From contig NC_088324.1 of NCBI RefSeq assembly GCF_910592395.1, positions 16,084,953 to 16,148,952 on the forward strand: a stretch of 64,000 nt of DNA. Direction: 5' to 3'. The stretch comes from Lineus longissimus. Lineage: Eukaryota; Nemertea; Pilidiophora; Heteronemertea; Lineidae. The notes beneath the pieces are model-generated. The model made no database searches. It was not told where the DNA came from and saw nothing but the letters and a program-made list of their open reading frames with translations. Positions 9,701-19,900 of this stretch are shown here, one piece after another; the first letter of the stretch is position 1; every line of letters starts with the position of its first letter. The position numbers were made by a program, and so were the translations under genes.

Positions 9701-12700
9701 TTACCTCAGAACCTGCTGAACAAAGATTATTATGACCTTACAGACATCACCAACAATGGTGAAACATTCTATATTTATCAAATATAAAACATTGGCCGAT
9801 GGGAGTGTAAAAAGTTTGCCTAGGCTTATCTTTTCAGAAGACATTTCTACATTTTGATTTCAAAAAAGGAAACACTACATTTGGCAAAACTGCACGACTT
9901 TGCCAGACGTCAAAGTATCAGTATGACTAGCATGAACGTGAACAAGGTATCATTACCCTCATGATGTCCTCAACCGTCCTGCTTGACCCGTGGATCATGA
10001 TGTCCCTTCCAGCCATGCACACAAGGTCCTTCAAGTGGTAGCCATTGGGGATCTTGACTGGGGTGGTGGCATATTCAGGGAAGGCTGATGCGACAGCTTG
10101 GGCACCGGCTTCGTTAGTCTGCTGAGATAGTGCGACGATGATCTCTTTACCTAAGAAGGGAAAGGACAGTCATTTAGAAATAAACTCGACACCAAAGATA
10201 GATGCTATGGGCCTACATGTGACCTGTTCTGTGCCGGCTGTCTCATTCCAAAAAAGACACTGAGCTAGTTGTATTGACTGAGATATTCACTGCTGAAGGA
10301 AAACATCCTCTTCTCTCCCCCCCCCCCCCCCCAAGAATTCCACCCACCTGTGAAGAGTACGTCTCCGCCCTCGAGAGCGACCTTTGATGGATTCTGGATC
10401 TCCACAATCTTCAGGCCGAGTTCTCGCCGTAGAGTCTGACGGATCACATTCACCTGGAAAGACAACACAGCAAATTTAACACAAGGGTTAAAACTCTCGT
10501 CCTGCGTTAAGGGAAGGGAGCAAGAGATCAACCAACACTTCTGGCTTATCTTAAAACCAATTAAAACAGTCAATTAATCACTAAGTCATGTAAGTTGGGT
10601 TAACACAAGGGTTAAAACTCTCGTCCTGCGTTAAGGGAAGGGAGCAAGAGATCAACCAACACTTCTGGCTTATCTTGAAACCGATTAAAACAGTCAATTA
10701 ATCACTAAGTCATGTAATTGTAAGTTGGTCAGAAAGCTTCCTATTCGAAGATACGTTTATATACACAATTTCATTTGTACAGTCACCTTCACAGACGCAG
10801 TATTTCCTCGGTCTTAGTTCACCTAGTTTATACTTGATGTTGGCTCCAACATGTCTGAGTCACCAATCTGATCAACATTCCTTTCTGTAGGGCCAAGCAG
10901 GGGCCAGCAGTTAAACAATGCCAAGCAGACGACCTGTCACTATACATTTCCCACAATCCAAAGACTTGGTATGCTCAGTTTCTGGTCAACACAGATAATG
11001 CACGTTGGGAGGATATGAATCGTGCAGGTTGGGAGGATATGAATCGTGCAGGTTGGGAGGATATGAATCGTGCAGGTTGGCAGGATATGAATCGTGCAGG
11101 TTGGGAGGATATGAATCGTGCACGTTGGGAGGATATGAATCGTGCAGGTTGGGAGGATATGAATCGTGCAGGTTGGGAGGATATGAATCGTGCAGGTTGG
11201 CAGGATATGAATCGTGCAGGTTGGGAGGATATGAATCGTGCAGGTTGGCAGGATATGAATCGTGCACGTTGGGAGGATATGAATCGTGCAGGTTGGGAGG
11301 ATATGAATCGTGCAGGTTGGGAGGATATGAATCGTGCAGGTTGGGAGGATATGAATCGTGCAGGTTGGGAGGATATGAATCGTGCAGGTTGGGAGGATAT
11401 GAATCGTGCAGGTTGGCAGGATATGAATCGTGCAGGTTGGGAGGATATGAATCGTGCAGGTTGGCAGGATATGAATCGTGCAGGTTGGGAGGATATGAAT
11501 CGTGCAGGTTGGGAGGATATGAATCGTGCAGGTTGGCAGGATATGAATCGTGCAGGTTGGGAGGATATGAATCGTGCACGTTGGGAGGATATGAATCGTG
11601 CAGGTTGGGAGGATATGAATCGTGCAGGTTGGCAGGATATGAATCGACTGCACAACACCTCATCTCTGTCAAATAAACAATCCTTAATCGTTCAGTTGAT
11701 GAGCAGATATTACAAACTGATTGTTCCTAACTTTTTGAGTGTCTACCAACACAACAGTTACCACTGGCTAAATGTCCAGGAGAAAGTTGAGCATTATGTT
11801 TGGCAAAAGAACCAATAGAATCATTGAATGGATGACTTATGATTCATTCTAACAATACCGCCACGGGTGTATGCTAGTACTGTCTAATCTCATGAATGAC
11901 AGTGACCCAAATAAAAACACATAACTGAGCCATGGCCGGTATCTTTCCCTCATGAACTAACCAGTAGCACGATCTACCCTTAGTGACCACTTTTAAAAGT
12001 TCCTTTATTTTACATTCCATCAAACATGTCAAATACCATCTGAAAAGACTATCAAAAAGTAACCTTCAATTCATTCAAGTAAGCTGCAAATAGAACTTGA
12101 GGTCCAAGCTGAATGGTTGACATTTTGAATGTACTAAATGAGTGCCAATGAGCTGTAAACTGGGTCACAGAAACAGCTACACGGGGTCATTGTCAATCAT
12201 AATTTCCATTAGAGCTGAAGTGTAAGTAGCTCTGTAATTTGACAATTAACATGATTTACTCAGGCTTTGAAACACGCCTCGGCCTGAGACTAGGATAAGG
12301 AACACCACTTTTCATTTCATCCCCCAGAAATGAAGCCAACTCTGCATGAAACGCATGTTTTTGGAGATGTCCGGGCACTCCCTCCCACACACAGGGACCG
12401 GCTTCAGCTTTCCCATCTTCATGAAAAAGGTGATTATTCACAATCACATCCTCATTCCTCTATGACTGGGTGCCCTGCCCTAAACGACAGTGCTGCCACC
12501 TACTCAATTGCTGAAAACAACCAGAGAGTTTTTCGCCCATGATAACTGTCAACTTCTTGTATCTCAAACACACGAACAACACAATATATCACAAAATTGA
12601 AGGAGCGATCGATTAAACGTAGATCTAAACTAAGTTACGATGGTAAAATTACAGAAATCGGTGGACGGCAAAATGTTCTAAATCACTCGCCTCTCCTTGT

Positions 12701-12948
12701 CTTTCTGGAGGACAGCACATCAGTGCAGTTCCATTTATCACCACCGCAGTGTCATCAACATTCACACACTCGGGATGTTTCTCGTCCGCTGGCAGCTCCA
12801 AAACATCGATTCCAAGCCGTCTGAGGAGGTCCACATATTTCTCAAGATCTGCCCTGGCATGTTCAAGATCCACATCAGGGTGCTGTTTCTTAAAACTATC
12901 GGGAATTCGGCTCACAATCGCGTAGTTATATTTAAAAGGTGCTGCCAT
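6638..12948 (-). CDS. DDAH: DDAH-family protein (dimethylarginine dimethylaminohydrolase-like) with duplicated 3' exons
   Basis: Exons on the minus strand: 12948-12691, 10453-10348, 10150-9957, then one of 9478-9347 or 9292-9161, then one of 7040-6900 or 6778-6638. Any combination gives 831 nt and 276 residues, close to human DDAH1 (285). Landmarks are VLELPADEKHPECVNVDD (residues 49-66), ALEGGDVLFTG (112-122), GYHLKDLVCMAG (158-169) and LEDDH in the penultimate exon. DDAH hydrolyses asymmetric methylarginines in the cytosol, relieving inhibition of nitric oxide synthase. The fold and catalytic-type His160 are kept. By alignment to remembered human DDAH1, the nucleophilic Cys is Arg257 here, and substrate-binding arginines also appear replaced, so enzymatic activity is doubtful. 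Intron 1 uses a GC donor (GAG|gcgagt) and holds a 24-bp minisatellite. The first in-frame ATG (12948) is used as start. Confidence 0.88.
6900..7040 (-). CDS. DDAH: DDAH terminal coding exon, copy A (proximal)
   Basis: A 141-nt exon after TGCTTTTAG encodes 46 residues plus stop, ending KKIVSTLD. It matches copy B at 39 of 46 residues. No AATAAA or ATTAAA is present on the minus strand in the 121 bp between the two copies. A transcript stopping in copy A therefore probably carries copy B in its 3' UTR. Confidence 0.85.
   Translation of the reverse strand, partial: TLENKIDFPRKALDIEHLLKGESCLTRLALLLGKVKYPKKIVSTLD
7041..9160 (-). other. DDAH large intron before the terminal exons
   Basis: No coding exon is recognised in this 2.1-kb intron. 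Plus-strand AATAAAGTTGAATTGAATTA around 8931-8950 resembles the 3' tail of a non-LTR retrotransposon fragment, but nothing upstream of it is recognisable as coding. Confidence 0.4.
9161..9292 (-). CDS. DDAH: DDAH penultimate exon, copy B
   Basis: A 132-nt, phase 0-0 exon bounded by TTTTCAG and GGC|gtgagt, encoding 44 residues (starts QIRIHASFGYSTIALEDDHA). It aligns without gaps to the neighbouring 132-nt exon at 9347-9478 with 21 of 44 residues identical (my count), including the LEDDH core. The two are separated by 54 bp. Confidence 0.85.
9347..9478 (-). CDS. DDAH: DDAH penultimate exon, copy A
   Basis: A 132-nt, phase 0-0 exon bounded by GATTCCAG and GGT|gtaagt, encoding 44 residues (starts NIRRACSYGYRRIHLEDDHG). 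Same length, phase and position in the protein as copy B. This is the pattern of mutually exclusive exons. Confidence 0.85.
10317..10332. repeat. C16 homopolymer run
   Basis: Sixteen consecutive C on the plus strand lie 16 bp into DDAH intron 2 (poly-G in the transcript), just past the exon 2 donor. Confidence 0.95.
10476..10716. repeat. 124-bp tandem duplication in DDAH intron 1
   Basis: The segment starting TTAACACAAGGGTTAAAACT at 10476 recurs at 10600, with only a few differences over about 115 bp. It lies immediately upstream (in gene direction) of exon 2, so it is a recent local duplication within the intron. Confidence 0.9.
10998..11645. repeat. 24-bp minisatellite (~27 copies) in DDAH intron 1
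   Basis: Unit GGTTGGGAGGATATGAATCG plus TGCA, repeated about 27 times with two single-base variants (GGTTGGCAGG and CGTTGGGAGG) interspersed. Because 24 is a multiple of three and the unit lacks stops in several frames, long artificial open frames appear on both strands. None is a credible gene. Confidence 0.97.
11646..12690 (-). other. Rest of DDAH intron 1
   Basis: Nothing recognisable is seen between the minisatellite and the exon 1 donor. The intron is about 2.2 kb in total and starts with a non-canonical GC donor at 12690-12689. Confidence 0.5.
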
Positions 12949-13974
12949 TTTGCTTTCAAGCTTTGTAATGAAGTCAAAACGAGGCCGTGACCTCGATTTA
13001 CGTGACCTAAATTCCAACAGAGCGGGCGTAACCGCGACGGCTCCTAATCCATTTCATAGTAAAAATACTCCACGATCAGGACAGCGCCGTAGTCAGGGTT
13101 GGCTCATATCCGAGTTTATAGTTAAGATATTGTTAAGAATCACTAGGAAGGTCGAGAAACTTTCTACAGGAAAGGGGGATGGGTCAGCCTATCATGGACT
13201 ACACAATATTGGTTGATTTGATCAGCTCACTCCACAAACCAGCTGTCTGTCACCGGTTGAGGACAGGTTTTGAAGACAGATTCTCCCTGGGAGAGGCTCA
13301 AGTCAAGCTAGTTGAACCACCCACAGCAGGGTTAGAATACTGAACCTCACTGCTGGCGCCTCCCGCTTTGGACAGATCCTGTGAGAAGACCAGCCGTCCT
13401 CGATGTGAACCAACTCTATAGACCCTTTGCAATGACGTTGCGATGTCGGCCAGGTTGGGGGCCAGATAGAACGTGATGACGTCGGCTTTCTTCCTTTCAG
13501 GACTTCGCGTCAGGACTTGCGCAAAGCGTCACAACATAGCGTCGCGCTCGTGACCGCACTGTTCGCGGCCATCTTGGGGGGCATTGTGACGCATATTGCA
13601 AAGCGTCTATTCAATAAAGTGAAATAAGACATAGGCTTGTTTGTACGTATCATGTGGATTTATTTGAATGATTACTTAACAACAACAATATATTAACAAA
13701 TTGCACGTTTTTTAATGGAACAGCCATCAACCAAGTAGTGATGTAATATCTCAATGGTCTTCTGTCCCTCTACAATTGAATATTTCCCTAACAAAGACAA
13801 ACTGACACAAACTTTCAATTTCACTTGTTAGCTAATGTACATGATTATTTACAATGACTTGTAGTTGTTTTAGTTACAAATGTACATGCAGTAAGCTTAA
13901 TATTTTCTGTCAACCAGAAATGTCTAAACACACAACTTGTCGTTAATGAATTCAAGTCAACAAGTTGAACTTTC
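12949..13974. other. Spacer between DDAH start and VPS52 stop
   Basis: This 1.0-kb stretch carries the DDAH promoter and the VPS52 3' flank; both genes are on the minus strand. A 193-bp element with 16-bp inverted ends is at 13418-13610. No coding exon is recognised. Confidence 0.5.
13418..13610. mobile_element. Candidate MITE with 16-bp terminal inverted repeats
   Basis: The left end ATAGACCCTTTGCAAT and the reverse complement of the right end, ATAGACGCTTTGCAAT, match at 15 of 16 positions, 193 bp apart, with no coding capacity between. This is the structure of a small non-autonomous DNA transposon. A clean target-site duplication is not evident, so the superfamily is unassigned. Confidence 0.5.
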
Positions 13975-16900
13975 CTAAAAGTTAGGTTTATGTTTCTTCA
14001 CTTCAACCATGACATGATGAATGTTGATGAGCTCGCTACGAATAGACATGTTCTTGAAAGGATTCTGTGAGAGCACCTTTTGGAAACGGTGGTAGTACTG
14101 GATCAACTGGGTCAGGGCTCCCTGCAATCACATAACATGACACATGTAACAAGAACAAGAAATGTCAAAGGAGTTAGTTGGTGATGCTGTTGAGCTGTCT
14201 TCACAATGACATGAAGCACTCCTTGCCTCACCTGCAGAGTATTGCCTCAAAGTCGGAGCCCTTTACAACAACACCCACTGGTATGATAGATCTGCACAGA
14301 GGCAGCCAACTGCTTACCCAGTGCATCACCTAAGCAGGCTCAAGCTCAGGAGGACAAAGGCACAATGAGATGGGGTTTGAACACGTCACTCTCAGATAGT
14401 AAGTAAGACAGCGGACACCTTTTGGTGACAATGTGTAACTTAATCAGGCCAACCTGCTTCCTGCCCCTCCAAACCCACGATCTGGTGACTTTCATGGAAA
14501 TCTCTCCGCAAGGGAAATCTGCTCACCTGAAGAATCTGGGTCCCATTCTTAAAGTTGGAGAAAGACCGCATGACATCTTGGTTGATAAGTTCAATTGACC
14601 TCTTCCACTCTTCGCTGAATCCTCGCACAAGCTGCGTTACTCGTCCTGAAATTGAAAGGCAATGGCAAAAATACAGATCCTTAATTCAGTAGTGAATTTT
14701 TAGAAGGGGGACTAAACAACCGACTCAAAAAAACTGTTGTGGCTGTCACTCAGTACAGGCTATGAGGATTCCACCAGGCTGTCACTGCCAATGTATTCAG
14801 CAGATCAAACCAGCATTGTGTAGGGAGTTGAGGCCAGCTAGGGTGGAACCAGAATACAGGCATTGGTATTGTTTGTGACAATGAAGAAGTTGTCACTGCC
14901 AGAGTTTGTTCATAATCACTTCACACCCTGTTGACTTTCAAAGCATGGCAGCACAGACCAGGGAGGACCAGTTGAGGTCGTGCTGGTTTGTGGAGACAAT
15001 GGCTGCATGTTAAGAGGTCACCCAAGCTCATCAGTCAGCTTATTGGATTGTGATTTGGTTACAATACAGGGGACAACAAACAGTTCAACTTGCAAGACTG
15101 AGGCAAGGTTCTTATCAAAATGGGAGTACACACTTCTAGGGCTTTAAATATGATTGGCTTGGTGTGAAACCTTTGTAACCAACCAGACAAAGAAAGATCT
15201 CATCAACTTGGGAGAAACACTGATAGGCAGGATCCTCTCTCGGTTGAGGAAGTTGCTTACTTTCTTGAGCTCGGAGATAATCAACATTATTTCTCTCCAA
15301 CTGAACCTCACAGTCTTTAACAAATGCAATCATTCCACCAAAATGTGGCGCGAGTATCTCCTCGACGAACTCCTGGGTCCGAGCGGCGAGTAATTCCTTA
15401 AAACTTTCAGACTCCTTCGAGTCATCTGTCGTCCGTTCCTGAAAATTTAAACAGTCAAATTACCAAAGCGTGTTACATCACTGATGAGCAGAACAATTTG
15501 GCCAACATAAAATTCAAAATATATGTCTGGACTACTCATCATAGAACTTTGGTCAGAGTTACTCAACATAACATTTACATCTCCCAAACGTAAACTATAT
15601 GTTGGGACACCCAATGAAAAATCTATATTTGGTAACATTTACAGCCACGAGACAGAATTGACACTGACCTACAAACTAAACAGAATACCGATGAAAGACA
15701 ACCAGTAGAATTGATTGAGAAAAACCGAAGAGACAGAGGCAAATGAAACAATCCAAATTGACCATAAATCAAATCTACCATCCTGAAGTAAAAGCAGTGC
15801 AACTAGAGAATAGAATTGCCCGAATAATAAAGAGGAATAATCGATGAGATCCGAGAGGACAGAATGTTTTCCCTTTGCCATGAAAGCTTACCTTTTCCCA
15901 TCACCTTACCTTCCGCCAACCTCAACCAAAACCCAATGGCAACAATTAGTACAACAAACACTCACATAGGGGCGCCGTTCACTTCTTACCATGATCACGT
16001 TCAGCATCATGTCGTAGTTATTGATGAGAAATATGAGTTGTTCCTTCCTCTGCGGGAATTCTGCCGCCATTCTCAGAATGAAGTTTTCCACCTCCGTCTG
16101 TAGCTGGGCAAGAAGACGGTTGATGAGGTCGTTGGGGAATGTCTCATTTATTCCAACGATGGCAGCAGAGAATTCAGCATATCTTCTTGTGATCTGAAAG
16201 AGAATAGAACCAGACATGATAACCACTGTATTGACACCAGACTGACTGTACCCTCACATTGTGAGTCTGGTAGCTGGACAGGGCATAACTGGAGTAGGAG
16301 GAAACTCCTGGAATGGGATATCCCCCTACTCTACGCTATTTACAAGGTGGATGCATTGTAGGCATTGCACACGACCCTCAGTCAAACAGCACACATGAAA
16401 GGCTACAGATCTTAGTTATCCAAGTAGAACATGGAGGTGTATTGATTGTAAAGACTCGAAGCAACCTGTCTCACAGTAAACTTACGTAATGTGGCCTGAC
16501 ATCAATGTGGCCGAGTCTCTGGGGATCACAATCTCTCACACTCTGGATGTTCATATCCATGATGTATTCAAACCTCGGGAGTAACCGCTCAAGGAGGGTC
16601 TCCCAATATCTGCAACATGAAAGCTCAGTCAAAAAGATTCACCTGTTTTGCCATATTTGTTAATCAACCAGACACCCTTCCCATTAACAAAACTGACTAG
16701 AACAGCAACAGCTGGAACAGCCTGCTCTGGTACAGGGCGAGAGAACAAGAAGCTTCGTCTTCAGTCTCAAGGCCAGAAAGCAGGATTGCCGCTGCCCTCA
16801 GTAAGGAGACAGGGACATTATCCGGTCTTCAGTCTCATTTCAAGGCCAGAAAGTGGGATTGCCGCTGCCCTCAGTGAGGAGACAGGGACATTATCCGGTT

Positions 16901-19900
16901 AAAGCACATGCAGCTACATCCGTATGGCTCCTACTTGAATATCTTGATAACTTACTTTACAAGAGCTGGAGCGTTACGTTTATGCATGATGACTTGATAT
17001 CGGTAGATGATATGTATACACAGGAAGAGAGCGATAGAATCGTAACAGTCATTTGTATAGACATCCATGTGTTTCTGAAACAACCAATAATGAAAAGACA
17101 GACATTAAGAATAGAAAGTAACCATCGAAAACTTGTCCTCTTGAATTGACCACCAACTTGCTTTGGTTCAAATCTTAATTCTTTAACTTCTGTATTTGCT
17201 CTTTTTGTTTACTTTCACAAGAAAACTCACCAGGAATGTTGATAAAGTCTTTCCCATGATGGCATTGAATAGATCATGTGACGCCTGGCCTGACACCATG
17301 AAGAAATCACACAAGAAGAGGTACTCTCGACATGAGTTGTCTAACAAGGCGTAGTGCTGGCTGCGGAACAGCGCCTCGAACGCAAACTGGAAAGCAGTCA
17401 GCAAATACAATCAAAACTCTGCAAATCTTCCCACCAACCATATTTGGCTGTGATGTTTACAACAAGCTGTCCCGACTCTGGATATCAGAGCATAAATAAG
17501 TGGACTATTTCTATACATTTCAGGTGAATCTCAACGGTGATTCATCGGCATTTCAGAGCTGGATCCACGGATAACTGATGGCTTCATATGGATTTTCAGT
17601 TTCTAGATTTTCTGTAGTCACTTCCTTTCCAACTGCTTTCTCAGTTCATTATCAAGTGTATGAATGACCCACCTGTCCCACATTCAAAGCGTAACAACAT
17701 ACACAGCCAACAGTCACAAAAGGTCTTCTGAAATGTGGCTAATCCTATATGAGTAATAACATGATGATTAGGTGGCACAAACCCACCATGAATAGAGGCC
17801 AAGGCTTCATGTCATTAGACGAAATTAACATCCACTCATAAAGGATTAGTCACATGTCAGAAGCCCTCTGTGTATGTTGTTTCTTGTGCTTTGAACATAT
17901 TGAATGTGGACCAGCTCGGTCAGACAGAGAAAATCCAGAAACTGAAATTCCATATTAAGCCACCAGTTATACAGGTGATTAGTCCCTGGAATAGAAGTAC
18001 AAGAGGATACTAGGCCCAGTCCTGCTAAAGTTCAACCTTGCTCCTGGATCACTAGCACTCACATCCTGTCGTCAGGTGGCTGTATTGCCTCTGTCCAAAT
18101 GTCTAATATTTCCACCCACCTTTTGCTCCCCCTTTTGAGCCGCATGTGGAACTATCACAGCAGCTTCTAGTTCACTTGTGAGCACTGCTCCTCGACTGCC
18201 AACCGTGAAAATAGTTGATCGATTCTTCAAAGAAGGTTTAGAGAAGAATCGTATTGAAATTAAGGAGAAATAGTTAATGCAGAAAATTTAAGATTGAAAG
18301 TGGTGTGTCTTACTGTGACAGGCTCCAATAACATTCACCTAATACAGGTTAGCTGGAAGCCACATTACTGTGAGACCCCATATCTGCCTTATCATTGACA
18401 TCGCACAGTTTTACTCATTCTCTCATATAAAGGATATCTCTCTTGGCTGTGTCCTCGACACCCATCAGGTCATCCTTATCAGCGACCTCCTCAAACTGGA
18501 GCTTCATGAGTCGACTCGTGTAACCCTTGAAGTATGAGTAATAGATCTTACTCATCGTCTCGATGTACTCATCACGGATCTCCTTGGCAACGTGACGCTC
18601 GTTCGCCATCAAGAATTCATTAAAAAATCTGGAAGATGATAAATGTTGGTTACAGTTCCATGGAATTGAAATGAGGTGTAACAGACCTCACAACCAGGCT
18701 CAATTAAAATAAAATACGTTAGAGAGAATGAGAGCAGCCAGTTTTATAACTCACCTGAATTTTAACAAAGCATTTTGTGGAATCTGATAATTTGTCATTG
18801 GTTTCCGAAATTGGTATATTTTTTGTAGGAGAAATTCTCGTATTTTTGCTATGGCCTGAAAAGAAGATAGACAAGGCATGATAAAGATATTCTAACTAAA
18901 ACAAAAGAATAAGACTTCAGCAAGAGCTGACACCAGCCATAATTGCAACAATGATACACACTTCATGTTGAGAAAGCCAAGAAATGATCAACATACCTTA
19001 ATTTTCAGTTTCTCCAGTATGTCCCTGACATCTTGACAGGACCGAGCATCCTTGAATGACTGTTCTTTCACAAAGTTGATTTTATGGTTTAACTCATGGA
19101 GCTGCTCAAGGAACTCGCGCTCCGTTACTGGAGTGTCCAAAATTATGCTGCCGAGGAAATGGTAAATATTAAAAAATAAACTGTCTCCGTCTGGTAACAT
19201 GGACAATATGTCATCAAATGCACTCAATTACGAGAGATGTTGAACAGCGGGTAAGGCACAACCAACTCTCTTCATAAAGCAGCTGTAACTGTAATAGATA
19301 CACAGATCAGCACACTCAGTCTTAAGACGAGAGCTGAAAGCCATGCTTGTTACACAAGAGATGAAGTAGACTGCTTGCTCAAAGATGGCGCTCCCGAGCT
19401 TTCTTCTTCCTCCTAGTAATACAGAAGTAGAAGACGAAGAATCTCTTGTCGTAACTTACTTGATCATTTTTTCTGGGACCACCATTTCATCGACAAACTG
19501 ACTGAGCTCTCCTCGCACGGCTTGCCTGTTTTTCAGCTTGATGTTCATTGTGATACTCTGCTCTTGTAAGGACTGGATTTCATGACTAATACTGCCCAAG
19601 TCTGTCTGGAAGCTGTTCAGCATTAACTCCATGCGCTGAAAAACAACAATTTTGAATTGAGAACGACAGATGAGGCTTACCTTCACTGTCAGGTGTGATA
19701 CTTAGGTGACAGTGAAAATGCCAAGGCGGCAACTAAATGTAAGTAAGAATGAAAGTGATAAAGGACATGACCTATTACCTCTAAAACTGTGTCACATGCT
19801 GCAATCTGTTTGTGTAAACTGGCAATGTTCTGACTCTCCTTGATATCTGGCCATGGTTAAGGTCATTCACTGTTACTCCAAGACCTCCAGAGGAGACATA

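Noticed and set aside
10940-11818. Five long open frames on both strands made of 8-residue repeats
   Set aside because: Artefacts of the 24-bp minisatellite in DDAH intron 1; all frames are open because the unit lacks stops.
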